From Kitagawia praeruptora (Eukaryota > Streptophyta > Magnoliopsida > Apiales > Apiaceae), in contig CM075345.1 of assembly GCA_037693485.1 (NCBI GenBank), positions 265,501 to 329,500 on the forward strand: a stretch of DNA of 64,000 bases, in the 5' to 3' direction. Positions 30,277 through 43,066 of this stretch are shown here, piece by piece (within the stretch, counting starts at the first letter, position 1; the number at the start of each line of letters is the position of its first letter). A program made the translations under genes and the position numbers. The notes under the pieces are model-generated. The model searched no databases and was not told where the DNA came from. It saw nothing but the letters and a program-made list of their open reading frames with translations.

Positions 30277-33200
30277 TGTAAGAACCCAGATTTCTTATAG
30301 AATTAAAACTTTTTCGTATGTAATAATAGGGGAATGAATAATGGTTATGACTGCGATGTAACGAATGTCTATTAAATGAATGGAATGGATTTGAATTCAA
30401 TTATTTACATGTCATGCAGAATACTTTTGGTTGACGGCATAGGTAAGAATGATCTATCTCCTAAGGATATAAGTATATTACTTCAAGTAAGATTATTCTT
30501 GTGTCATCCAAATCAATATCTATTATAAATCCAGCGGTTCCGTAAAAAGGTTAAGAAGCACTCGAGAGTGAACCAGGTTCATTTTCCTAATTATAGGAAT
30601 TAAATAAAAATAAGTGATGAATAGTGATTTTGGTGGAATTTGGAATATTATTATAATAATGTTATACCCGGTATTCGGAACGGATTTCTGAGTTCGTATT
30701 AGTGATCCAGGAGGAAAATAAGTGTATGTAAAAGCTGTCGGATTCAGAAAAAGAGCACTTTTATTTTCTCCGAGATTTCCCTGGACACTGCAAGACTTAA
30801 GGAGCTATAAAAGGGAATTAAGGAATTTAAATTCGAGAAGTATTAAGTAAGATGAAGAATAGTATTAGAAATATTAAGAAGGTTTTCGGTAAAACCCTAA
30901 CTAGAAACGAATGAGTTATTCCCTCGAACGATCAACGAACAAGCAAGGAAATTGAGTAATACCCGGACAAAGGAACGAATAAATAACCAAGAGACAAACA
31001 AGTGCAATTGGTGGAAAAAGGAGAAACCCAAGTAACATCCTTATAAGTCAACTACAAGATGAGTGGTGTAATTGCATTCTTGCAAAAATGGAGTTGTTTG
31101 TTGTAGTGCCAACACTTGGCCCAATGAGGAAGCAACAAGTGGCACCATTGGATTGCCAACAACACATTAAAAGAGATGCATCCATTATATATGCAAGGGT
31201 TATACATGTATTAGCCATAAATCACCAAAACAAAACAAACTACCACCATTTCTCTCCATTTCTTCATAAAAATCTGCCCATTCTTAGCTAATTGGAAGTC
31301 CAACTTCCAACCATCACTTGTTCTTCAAATTTTTATGGTAAGTATTACATATCATGGTAATGATCTCCTAGAAATTTCAGCTTCAAATTCATCTTTTATC
31401 ATTTTCAAATAAATCATCCAAGATGATGATGAATAGTATTCTTCATAAACTAACTTTTATTTCTTGATTTCTTTTGATTATTCAAGCTATACTAAGGCTA
31501 GATAAGGGCTAAACAAGGCTTGATAAGTTCATACATACACCAAGGAAGGTATACCACTCTTGAAAACCAAGCTCTTAGTTTAAGTTTTGGTATTTTAGAT
31601 GAGTTATATGGATTTAATGCATGTTTAGGACCTTAAGATTATGATTGGGATTTATTAAAGGTGAAATTAGTTTAGATGAACGGAAAGACATTGCTTGGTC
31701 TTAGTTCATGGTTGAATAACATGTATATGTTGTTTGGAGTGGAAACTATGATTATTGGATGGTTTGAAATTTGGAAATCATGTAAACATAGCCGTCGTAA
31801 TGCCCGATTGTCGTTAGCCTTAAGAAACCGTGATTAGCAGTAGCATGAACACACTGTCCAGTCTCGGATTTTTCCATGAAAAGCTAGATTATGTTATAAG
31901 CTTCGTTTTGATATAAAGATCGCATGAAACGGACTTACGGTTTAGGAGTTATGATTAAATTCGTAAAAGTGGTTCGGAACCGTAATCAAAAGTTCGTAAC
32001 CGAAATTGGATCCCTTTAATATTGCGAAATCAGTGGCGAATCTTAATAATTAAATAATAGAGATAAAAAGGAGGGTGTGGGAGAAGACCTCATGTAAAAA
32101 GGATTGTTTTCCGATTTTATAAAAATGTTCGAATCAAGGTTAAACGCGAACGAACCCCTAAAACCATACTTGATTATGACTTTGGTTAATAACTTAGAAA
32201 ACGGACGATAAAACTCGTAGTACAATCTTGATTCGTAAATGATCGATATTAAAAACTTACATGGCTTAAGTATATATTAAGTGTGGGTGCAATGTCGGGT
32301 TATAATAGCGAACGTATGTCGAACCGCATCGGTGATAAAAAGAGTTACACTAAGAGGTGTATAACGAGATAATTCGGAAACGTATTTCGACTTAAGTAAA
32401 GTCTATATTTAACCTTGCAAAGTGTTAAGTGATTAATTCCGAATGCCTTGGCTATTTATAGATCGTCAGGCTGACCCGGGACACGCTACCACTACCCTTA
32501 CTCGTACTCGATTTCCAGGCAAGTTTCAAATCCTTTTTATAAGGCTGTTGTTGTGAATATATATATATGCTTTCTGTTATACATATGCCATAGCATGCAT
32601 GCCTACTTTCAAAGTCAAATTGATATACTTGTTCCTAGAATTTATTGTTGGCTTATAAGCTAGATAGTAATATATCAGTTATAAGCCGGATATCACTGAG
32701 ACCATTAAGCAAAGGGCAGATGAATCTCATTCTTTGATTATAGACCGGGAGTCGATATTCCTTGATATATTGATATTATTTTCAGAGGAAAATATTTAAG
32801 TAAATATTTTCCATTTATTATCTGGCGAATATTTTTGGAATATTTCCTTGAGATTATTCGATAAATATTATCTGGATTATTCATCAGATATTTATTCGAC
32901 GAACATGATCTTTAATATTCATCTAAAGTCAATTTATTATTCGAATATTATTTCGAACCCTCAGTTAAGTTATTGACTTAAAGAATATTCATTCTTATTT
33001 ACTCAATAGATATTATTTTCGAATATTCATTCGAGTTATTTATTTAATGAATATTATTTTAATATTCATTCGAGCCTTATATATTCAAATGAATATTATT
33101 TCGAATATTCATTCAATCTCTATTTATTTTATAAATATTAGTTGAACATTGATTCGAACTCCAGTTATTCGACAAATATTATTCAAAATATTCCCTTGAG

Positions 33201-34960
33201 ACGATGAGTATTATCTTCGACATTCATTTAAAGTCGATCCAATTATTGAACATAATTTCAAATGTTCCTTCGACAATCATTTCTTCTATAAATATTACTG
33301 AGTTGAATATCCATTGTTTGTTCAACAAATATTGTCTCAAATATTCAGTCGATCCTTATGTCATCAATGAGTATCATTCTTAAGTATAATATTCATTATT
33401 GATTCAGTGAATATCATTTCAAATATCCATTTGATGACTATTTCATCACTAAATATCATTATTAATTTGAATATTCATTATTTGTTCAATGAATATTATT
33501 CTGAATATTTATTCAAAGATTATTCCGAGCAACACTTTTCCGATATCTGTGACTCAATAAATATTCTTGGAATATTTATTTAATTCTTCTAACTCGTTTC
33601 AAAAATGATTTACTTCATTCAAATAGTATTATCGACCTTCGAACACTATATAAATTATTGCAGAGCCTTATTATTATTATTATATTATCAAGGAAGGTTC
33701 TCAGTAATTCCCTTCTTCCTACAATTCTATTGTAAGGGAACCTTACTTGAGGAATGTTATTTATCTTGTGACTACCCGGTCATAAATTATTCGTTCACTC
33801 GCAACTTGGTTGCTATTATTCATGGAATTGTGTATACCCACTCACTATTCGAGGGGCAAGAATGTTGGAACAAGTTGATATCCATTAACAAGCGGTAGCT
33901 TGGGAAATATTAGTGAATTTTCCTTTCCAATTAGATACGACTACTTTGTGGAGTCTTATCAACAAGTATTATACTTGGGGAAAGGGAGAAGAACTTTACG
34001 TTTCAAAGTTATGGATGTGAAATGAACTAGGAGATGCGTAAGTGACCCAGTGGCGCCGGTCCAGCAAAGTGGCCCAACCGTTGGCCGAGGGGGTTCCAGA
34101 AGGCGGTAGACAAGTAAATCCATCGGTGCTTCCTTCTACATGTAGTAAACAAGAGGTGGGGAGCATAACATGCGACTGATCATCGTGTATATGCTATGTC
34201 TCCTGGCGCGTCAAACTCCAGTATTAGTTCATCACTCAAAGTTGGAAATTTTCTGCAACACCATCATAGTTGGCAGAGTTGAAAAGTATTTCAAACTGGA
34301 ATTGCAATATCATTCTGCAAGTTCCTATTTTTATGAAAATGATGCTATCTTGCTTATTTTGGCATAGCATATGCTTCCACGAAATATATATCTGTTGAGT
34401 TACCTTGTAACTTCATCCTTTATATTAAACTGGCAATATTTTCTCTAATGCAGGGCATATGTTTTCAAAACATATCTTTGAACTGTCTTATATATTACTG
34501 CACAGTTATATATTGTTGGTGGGCTGTTGCTCACCCTTGCTTATTTATTATGTCACAACAACAGCTAGGTCACATGGCCCGCGTCAGGCGCACTCGGCGC
34601 AAGCAGGATACCCGCCCCACAGGGCTACCCGTTGATATCATTGATGCCATTACTGAGGTAGCATAGATCAGCAGCCTTTGATTACCAGTTTAATTATATG
34701 TATCAATAATGATTAATCAACGGCAAAACTTTTAAACTTATGATGTTATCCTTTTGGCTTGTAATAACTTTTATTCGTAAACCAGTAATGCAAGACTTAT
34801 TTCAATTTCATCTCTGGGACTATAACTGTGTGTGTGTGAGTGGTTATTATTGTGGGGTCACAGCAGGTGATTTATTTATTGTGGACTCAAGTAAAGTATT
34901 AATCATGGAAAATAAGACCGTGACAACCCGATCCCGGACCCCGGATCTGGGGGTGTTACA
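30277..34960 (+). repeat. Element C 3' LTR
   Basis: This is a 4684 bp partner of 19460-24146. It starts TGTAAGAACCC and ends GGGGGTGTTACA at 34960, followed by the TSD catgg. It contains the same palindrome array (32772-33607) and a copy of the MARVRRTRRKQ exon (ATG at 34574) with two amino-acid differences near its end. Confidence 0.95.
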
Positions 34961-34965
34961 CATGG

Positions 34966-35187
34966 TGAACCTGAATTGCCCTAGATCCCTTAATTAATTG
35001 ATTTAAAACCTTTGTTAAATTTGTTTTAGTAGTTAACACAATTCTCCAACAATCGTTTGTGACTGAGAACAATTGATAACAACTGAATTGAGATTGAAAC
35101 TGTCTCCTTGAAGAATCAACCCGTATTTGCTAGTATCTACTACAATTGATACCGTGCGCTTGCGGTTAGACATTATTTGACACATCA
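34966..35187 (+). repeat. Element B 3' LTR, second part
   Basis: Resumes element B's LTR after the C insertion (tgaacctgaattgcc...) and ends TTTGACACATCA at 35187. The TSD ctata follows at 35188-35192. Both parts sum to about 1281 bp. Confidence 0.93.
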
Positions 35188-35192
35188 CTATA

Positions 35193-36870
35193 GAATGCCA
35201 ATCAATCAAGAAGCTGCTATGACATAAGCTACTTTTGGAATTGTAGTTGGTAAGATATATGTATACAATTTCCCAAGACCGTGGATGCAAACCAATTGTG
35301 AAGCCTTCAAACACCCGCAATCCCTGTTTCTCGCATGGAATGACAAGTTCAATGACAAGACTGCATCAACAGTAGGAGAAAAATATCATTTAAGTGAAAA
35401 CATAAGATCATATGAGATCACAGAAGAAATAGGGGTAAAACCTGTTGACGAAACTGAATTAAATCTTCTAGTAATCTAGAATTCTAGATAGGTAACCCAT
35501 ATGTTACTGTGCACTAAGAAACCAATGTTTATGCTAATCTAAGCCCCTAAGTACTTAAATTTGTATAGTAACAAACTGCAAGCCCCTAGATACGTTTTAA
35601 ACAATCATCATGACTTACGTAGATCCACATGGAGTTCAAGGGTTTTAAGGCAGAAATAGCATGAGATCCATCAATCATCTATATAATTGGGTAATCAGGT
35701 ATCTTATTAGCAAACCTAGTAGTATACTATTTATCTTTTCAAAAATTTAGGCTTAATCCAGCAAGGTTGGGCTAAGTGGAGAGGGAATGGTCCTAAAAGC
35801 TTATATAAGAATAGGGTTAAAGGTCCAAATTTTGATAATATAACTTGGAGGCATTTGCTGGGGAAATTTTTTTCATTCTCCTTACAATATGGCGGAAAAG
35901 CAAAAGGCAAGCCACACCTAGGAGAATCCCCCCCCTCACTAGCCCAAGCTCTGGTGGAATCAGTCCTATATAATGTGGGGACACCTCACAAGTTATCAAA
36001 AAAATAATATAGATTATAGATGATTTATGTAGCAGTCTGATATTTAGAGTACAGATAATAAACAAATCCATCAAAATTTCATGCTAGACACCTGCATGTT
36101 GATGCACAGGCAACATCATATGTACACCCAAGTCCACCTGAAATTGAATGAAAGACAAAAACCAGGAATTAATAAAGGATACTCTCAAGCCTGCCTTGTG
36201 CATTCTATCTCACCTCAATAGCACAAGTTACTTGAAACATGATCATATATCTCTCACCACTGGTGCAGTTAAGAAGAATTGTCACAAGTCTAACATCTAA
36301 ACACCCCTAATAGTTCTTAGAACACTAGAACATTCAACTGGGACCAACCACTAGTTGAAGAAACTGCTGTTACCAGGATATAAATTAGGTTGTAATTGTA
36401 AACTAGAGAAATAATTTGTCCTTTGATTTTACTTTTTTAACTCTCTAAAGATACCTTTTAATGCAAAATTGACCTTCTTGGGAAAACAAAAATAAAACAA
36501 TGGGCTATCAGCATGCACATCCTGTTCCACTATTAACTTATTTAATTAAGAACAGTTACAGGCCTTTATCTACAATGCTCCAATTACTTGCTTAATGGAG
36601 GTTAAACGATACCCATAACTAGATAAATTAATATTTAATGAAAAGCCTTTTTGACTTGTTTTGGAAAGATTAGAAAACTATATGGAAATTGTATGATTAA
36701 AAAGTATTCTGAATACGGTTAAGACATGTCTCAGATTCATATATAGAGATATGTATACATAATATCTCAATTTCTAAAGATCAGGAAATGAAAGTCATTT
36801 TTGAGTTCACTGCATTTCAATAAAAAAGACACGTACGTACCTTTACATTGTCCATTCGGACAATCTCTAT
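35193..36870 (-). pseudogene. CACTA interior with exons of a membrane-protein gene fragment
   Basis: On the minus strand a 46 bp exon (36092-36137) lies between tttcag and gtgtct and encodes GLGCTYDVACASTC. It continues in phase from the exons at 40981-41337. Further down (about 35850-35990) a frame reads VSPHYIGLIPPELGLV, then a hydrophobic stretch (GGILLGVACLLLF), then RHIVRRMKK. This is a plausible transmembrane helix followed by a basic cytosolic stop-transfer. I do not recognise the protein. The rest of the stretch shows no gene, and the plus-strand frame at 35285-35479 has no recognisable content. The exons look undamaged but their gene is cut by several insertions. Confidence 0.4.
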
Positions 36871-39800
36871 AACACCCCCAAATCCAGGGTCAGGGATTTG
36901 GTCGTCACGCAGAAATCCTTATTAACAATTCACCTGTTTAACAATATTAATCCATCTGTAATCATTGAATAACTGAAGTACATCATTGAGACCCCAACTA
37001 CCAAGCATCTTATAGGTTATAGGACTAGAAACAAGAACTAAAATCTTTGCATTACTCACTTCATTACATCCATTGAATCAAATTACAATGTGTCTTACAA
37101 ATCTTATACCGCTAGTGTAGCTTCGTTGAGAAGTATACCAGCAACTAGTTCTACTCTATACAATGTGATATATATATTACACATTAATAAAACCATATGT
37201 AACTTACTCCAGCTATAGTTGTTCTGGATCCTATCTTCTTCATAAGGGTAGTCTGCCTGCTTCTTCCGAGCTATGCAGATAATCCTCATCTCTTTACCTC
37301 TTTCTGAAAGGCTAATATATATAAAAACAAACAAGTATGAGCGAAAGAATTGCTCAGCAAGTGGTTACTAGAGTCCACAAAATATCCCATCATATACTTG
37401 GGGTTTTCGAAATACCACAGATACTTACTATCAACAATGAAATATCTGTACTGAGTAGGGAGTCATATATCATAATATATCTGAAATCTTTATCGCAATA
37501 TGAACAGTTCTTGTATTTTATAAAAGGATGAGGTTTCAAAGCACACCAATAACCTTTTCGAAAAATCATGTCTGTTATATCAACCATAAGCAGAATATCA
37601 GCATATAGCTTAAAAATGATGTTATAAGGAAGGTTATTGTAACATCAGTTTTGAACACTTTTCAACCCTACCAACACTTATCGGTCACCCAGCCGTAGCT
37701 TTCCGATCGGGGTGCTCTCGATAATATTGCAGAAATATCCAAATTGGATGATGAACTAATATTGGAGTATCTCGTGCCAGATGTCACAACCTTACGATGA
37801 TCATTCATAAGTTATGCATCTCCAAATTTTTGTTTCTCTACATGTAGAAGGAAGAACATATGGACACCACCATACGCCGGATCTCCCTAGCCAACGATTG
37901 GGCATAGTTTGGGACCGGCGCAACTTGAACCCTATTTCCAGGATGGGCTGTCCCACAGTCTCTTACACCTGTTATCAGTGATGGACTGATTCACAGCCTC
38001 ATACACACATACTCCTAGTTCGAGTAAAATCCATGACTTTGAAACGTAAGGCTCATCCCCCTTCCCCTAAGTATAATACTTGTTGACCAGACTCCACAAA
38101 GTAGTCATCACCATTGTAAAGGAAGGATTCGCCAATATTTCCCAAGCAATAGCTTGTTAATGGATTAACACTTGTTACATCAATCTTACCCCTCGAGTGT
38201 TGAGGAGGTAACCAGAGTCATTCTGACTCATACGCAATGAGTTGAAGATAGTTTTTCTTTCAACATCCTTGACTCAAAAGTCAAGTAATAATAAAGTTAT
38301 CTGAAATAAGGTTCCCCGGTTTTGAAGGAAGACGACGCCTTTCCAGGCAAGAAGTTGATTTGGAATCATGGGGACCTGAACAGTATACTGATGATCTTTT
38401 TCTGAAAATCTTTGGTAGGCCAAATGAGATAGGCTCTCAACATAGTTCATAGAAAGTCTAGAAGTTAGAAATATACAAGATACCTTTAATAAAACTCATA
38501 ATACACTTCATAATTATTGAAGTCAAATATGCATTTATATACATAAACTATTCCATCTATATTGAAAGTATTTAATAAATATTCAGATAATATTTATTAA
38601 ATCAAGAATATTTAAAGAATATAATTAAATAAAATAATTACACTTAAACCCAGAAGTGAATATTCAGAATAATATTCATTAAATAAATAATCATTAAATG
38701 ATTATTCGAAAAGCATTTAAATGAATATTCAAAATAATATTCATCAATTAAATAGCCCTTAATAATAATGATAAAATATTTAAATGAATATCCAAAATAA
38801 TATTCATTAACTTTAAACGAATATTCGAAATAACGTTCGTCGAATAACAACCTTTATTAATAATAAGGAAAACTTTAAATGAATATTTAGAATAATTTCA
38901 TTAAATAAATAATCATCTAAAGATAACTAGAAATCTTTAAATGAAAATCCAAATTAAGATTCATTTAAATAAATAACTCGCGTATGATTATGAAATCATA
39001 CTTTAAATAAATATTTGAAACGATATTTTTCATGTAATTATAATCCTCGAATATTATTTACTAAATAAATAATACTCAGAAAGTAATTGTAATACGTATA
39101 CGATATACCGCCTCGCGGTTCGTAACAAATTAGTCGAAACATATGCCCCATACTAAGGGCTATCACAAACCCGGCTTATAGCTACTAGATCACCTCTAGT
39201 CTATAAGTCATCTAATTTAAAAATCACACTTCAAGTATGACAATATATTAAGTCAAAACAACTATGCATATACCTTGCATCGTATATCTTGACATATTCA
39301 ATAATACTCTTAAGGAAATAATATTTGATTAATATTCCTCAAGTGAGATAATACTCAAATAACAATCCTCGAGTCTTTACCAAATAATAAATACTTTTTG
39401 AAATTTTAATAATGATACTAAATAACATTCCTCATAATACATAACACTTTGTCACTGGAATCCCTCCGGGTTTCCACGACTATTTATATATATCAAAATA
39501 CCGACTCCCGGTCTAGAGTCGAACACAATAATTATGCTCTTATACTTAGAGCTACAAGATCCACCGGTTCACAACTATTCATCTCAAATCTTATAAGTGA
39601 ATCAGAAGGCCAACTATATATACATGGCAATATAAGAAAGAATTGCAAAACTGTGTAACTCTGTACATGGCAAAACAGGAACATAGAACCAATACTACAA
39701 AGTATGGTTTAGAACACTTGCCTGGTATTCGAGAAGTAGTAGGGCACGCGACAATGTCGAACAATCTAGACAAAGTCAAAGAAAACATTCGGTTAATCCC

Positions 39801-40605
39801 TTGGATACTCTATTTATACATCAACGCTTAAACACATAAGCGAGACACAACTATGGTATTACTAGCTTGATTTAGGCTCGCACTAGGTCCATGTTAATCA
39901 ACAAACACTTAGGTCGAAGATTTGTTTTAGAAATTGGATCTCGTTCGCTCATTTTACTAAGTGGTTCTCAAAGTTATATCCAAGTGCTCCTCTAAGGGGT
40001 TCCTTCGCACTTAACCTTGATTCGAACATTTATATAAAATCGAAAAACGATCCATTTAACACGTGGTTTCTTCTCACACCTTCCTTTTCATCCCTAGTAT
40101 TTAATAACCTCGATTCGCAATTGAATTAACTACGTTAAGGGAATCAAATTTTAATTACGAACTTGCATTTATGGTTTCGAACAACTTTTACGAATTTAAT
40201 CATAACTCCTAAGCCGTAAATCTGTTTCGCATGATCTTTATATCAAATCGAAGCTTATAACATAATCTAACTTGTTATGGCACAATACGAAACTGGACAG
40301 TGAGATTTATCTACTGAGATGCACGGTTTCTTAAGGTTAACGAAATTTCGGCATTACGACGGCTATAATTCGGACATTCCAAAAATCGTAACAATCCAAC
40401 CAAGCCACACCGGGCATCCTTACAACTTATACACTTCATAAGCATCTCAATAAGTCCAAGAACATCATGCTCTACCACCATATGCATCATATTTAATAAA
40501 ATCACTAAATCACTTAACTAATCATGCTTATAATCATGCTAACACCATATGCTTACGTACTTGTAAACTAAACCTTAAACTCAAGAGATTACTATTGGAG
40601 ACTAA
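36871..40605 (-). mobile_element. LTR E: truncated, diverged minus-strand relative of the C LTR
   Basis: Read on the minus strand the segment matches the C LTR from about its position 1240 to its end, including 'ccgtcgtaatgcc', 'ccttaagaaaccgtg', 'ttataagcttcg' and the GAATATT array (about 38560-39070). It also has a decayed extra-ORF exon (start codon 37289-37287, ending ARKKQ). The end near 36871 reads GGGGGTGTTATA where C has GTTACA. The first 1.2 kb of the LTR is missing near 40605. It sits in an intron of the CACTA-borne gene fragment. It is much older than C. Confidence 0.8.
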
Positions 40606-40980
40606 CCTGAGCCGTACGCCCCCTTTTGTCAAAACTTTGTTCACATTTTGTCAGGTCACCATATCGTAAAAGTCCTGAATGGATATAGAATCAAAATATT
40701 GTTAGAACAGATTTTACGAGAAAGAGATACTCAGGAGAAATACAGATAAGATTGTAAACAGACAGAAATGGCTAGGAAAGATAATATAAAGTACATCTAG
40801 ATTTTACTATAAATATCTTAGTAGCCACTATAGTTTCCGATAAACAGCAATAAGCAATGCCACTTGTTACAGGACTAGTAGTGTAATATAATGCAAATGT
40901 TAGTTTATTTGTATTAACATGTTACTTTCAGATAAATAACTATCACCATTTACAACTTACTTGCACAAAGTTATAGTGAC

Positions 40981-41340
40981 CTGAACCAGCAGCAAAATAG
41001 TTGAACTGATCAAATCTCCCAAAATCAACATATCCCTACAAGTGTATACATAGACATTTAGCCAATAGGAAGCACAACAAAATTAGTAAAACATACATGA
41101 ATGCTGAAGCATGTTTTTCATATGACAGAGCAACTATAAAATTATAAAAATTAAGCGAAAAAAACATAATATAAAATGTACATAAAAATGCTGCTAATAA
41201 ATTAAAGGTGAATCAATAATTTCGGATACGAAATCGAAAATGTGACTAGAGTTATCAAGAACGTAACAACTGGTTTAATAAAGATATCGACCTTTAGATT
41301 GATCGGTTTAACATAACCACCATACTGAACACGCTCAACT
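40981..41340 (-). pseudogene. Upstream exons of the CACTA-borne gene fragment
   Basis: One exon (about 41292-41340) reads QPVERVQYGGYVKPINLK and ends at AAG/gtcgat. The next (40981-41035) follows tgtag and reads GYVDFGRFDQFNYFAAGS plus one base. The 36092-36137 exon completes that split codon as Gly. Three consecutive junctions therefore agree in phase, which is strong evidence of a real gene. No family is recognised. LTR E lies in the following intron. The upstream end is cut off near the solo LTR border at 41374. Confidence 0.5.
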
Positions 41341-42540
41341 GGTTGGCTGTCCGGGCAAATACTCAATCATGTCTATAACGCCCTAGAAAATATCGTAATT
41401 ATTATAAATACAATAAGTATTATTATTTAATGTTAAATGTGGATTATTTGGTGAGATATTTTTTTAAGGTTAAATATATGGTACATCGTGTTTACATGTT
41501 TATATGGTGATTTATGTGTACCGTGTAAGTTCGTGTATTTTTATTTGTATTTTTGATGATTAAAATCTATTTAAATCATGAAGTATTGATTTTCTGAGAA
41601 TTTTATAAAATTATCAAAGGTAGTAAAAATTGTGATATCTTTTACACTATTGTGTTTGCATATTTAAATAGTTTTTAAAAATATAAGAAGAATTATTTTT
41701 AGCCTCTAGAGATTTTGAAATGATATTATGAATTATTTTGCATTTTCAGTGGATAAACATGTCAAAAACATGTTTTATTCATCTTCTATGAATTGTATAA
41801 AATCAGTGGAGTCCTTAAAATTCATGAAATATTTTGTAATATTACATTTGCACATTTATCTAGTTTTAAGATTTTGAGAGAATTATTCTCAATCTTGAAA
41901 GATTTTAAAAATGATTTTTATGATTTGTTCTGTATTTTAAAGATTTCAATTTTGTAAAGTTCATATTTAATTCATTTTTGATCTTAAAAATATTTTAAAA
42001 ATATGGGGAGATAGGTAATTTCATTCTCTACAATTTAAAAATATTATCTTAATTTTTATGAGCTGTTTCAGAGTACTTTATTATTCATTAGTGAGGGGAA
42101 TATTGATTTTATAAAACAAAATCAATTCATACAAATATTAAAACCTATTTCTACCCTTATCCCACCCCATTCCCCTATTCTTTCTAGAAAACCCGAGACC
42201 ATTTCCCTTTCTTTTCAATAGCTCTCTACTCCTCCCTTTAGCTCTCTCTTGTTCTTCATCTTTTATTAAAATCATACCGCTAATTATATGGATTTTCTTC
42301 ACCACTCCTTAAGTGTTAGTAGCCACAACACTTTTCTTTCAACCCTCTATCTATATATATGTAAGATTTTAAGTTGTAAGTATTTCTTTGAATTAGTTCC
42401 TTTCGAAAGATTGGGATTTTGGATGTTAACTGTGTGCAGTGGGTGATGGTGCTAGTGAGAGTTCATTCTCAAGGCAACCCACGACTTTTGGGCCTCACTG
42501 ATGAAGGGCCCGACCTCAGAAATGACCCAAGGGGAAGCAA

Positions 42541-43066
42541 CCTGTGTTTTTAAAACTGGACCGGATCAGCCGGTTCGACCGGTCGGACCGCGAACCGGTG
42601 GCTGGTCCGATTCGGTTCACCCCTAAAACCAGTTCCCCGGTTCTCCTGTTGAAAACCGCCCAAAACCGGCTAAAAACCGGTCAAAACCGGCAATGAACCG
42701 GACCGGTGACCGGTTTTTGGAATAATTCAGAAAGGGCAAAAAAAACCATGGGTCACGAGTAAAGTATACATGCATGTTTCCAGCCAAAGTAGAAAGCAGA
42801 CAGAAATTGTCTCCTTTTACTCCTTTTTATAGGTAATGATGATGTCATTTTATTCTTTTTTATAGGTAATGATGATGTCTCCTTTCAAAATAGTAATAAT
42901 AATGTCGATTTTCAGATTTTATTATATATATATAATTATAAAATATATATAATTATATATTACATAATTATTACGTCACACCGGTTGAACCACTGGTCGG
43001 GCCGGTTGAACCAATCGAATCAGTAACCAGTACCGGTTCGATGCCCAGTCCGGTTCTGAGAACACA
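42541..43066. mobile_element. hAT-like non-autonomous element rich in CCGGTT motifs
   Basis: The ends are CCTGTGTTTTTAAAACTGGA and an inverted TGTGTTCTCAGAACCGGAC. Candidate 8 bp TSDs are ggaagcaa (42533-42540) and ggaagcag (43067-43074), one mismatch. Near both ends the sequence is dense in ACCGGTT and TCGGACCG-type units, inverted around an AT-rich middle. The exact left border is uncertain by two bases. It lies inside the solo LTR. Confidence 0.75.

Larger units (their letters stand above)
19460..34960 (+). mobile_element. Element C: Tekay-type chromovirus (Ty3/gypsy), 15.5 kb
   Basis: A complete element with LTRs 19460-24146 and 30277-34960, an initiator-Met primer site, an extra spliced ORF, a gag-pol frame and a polypurine tract. 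A perfect 5 bp TSD, catgg (19455-19459 and 34961-34965), lies inside the 3' LTR of element B. LTRs of about 4.7 kb, the chromodomain-like integrase tail and the primer site fit the Tekay (Del) lineage. The LTRs differ at roughly 28 positions by hand count (about 0.6 %), so the insertion is young. It nevertheless carries two nonsense codons in gag-pol and one in the extra ORF. Confidence 0.95.
11047..35187 (+). mobile_element. Element B: Athila-like gag-protease LTR retrotransposon, non-autonomous
   Basis: The element has a 5' LTR (11047-12333), a tRNA-Asp primer site, a gag-protease frame, a long non-coding 3' region, a polypurine tract and a 3' LTR. The 3' LTR is split by element C. The TSD is ctata (11042-11046 and 35188-35192). 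Without C it is about 8.6 kb. There is no reverse transcriptase, RNase H or integrase, so movement would have needed enzymes in trans. The LTRs differ at about 18 of 1280 positions by hand count (about 1.4 %). It inserted into the CACTA at 10105-59590. Confidence 0.93.

Noticed and set aside
35285..35479. Plus-strand ORF in the CACTA interior
   Set aside because: No recognised content and no splice or start context. The supported exons of this region are on the minus strand.
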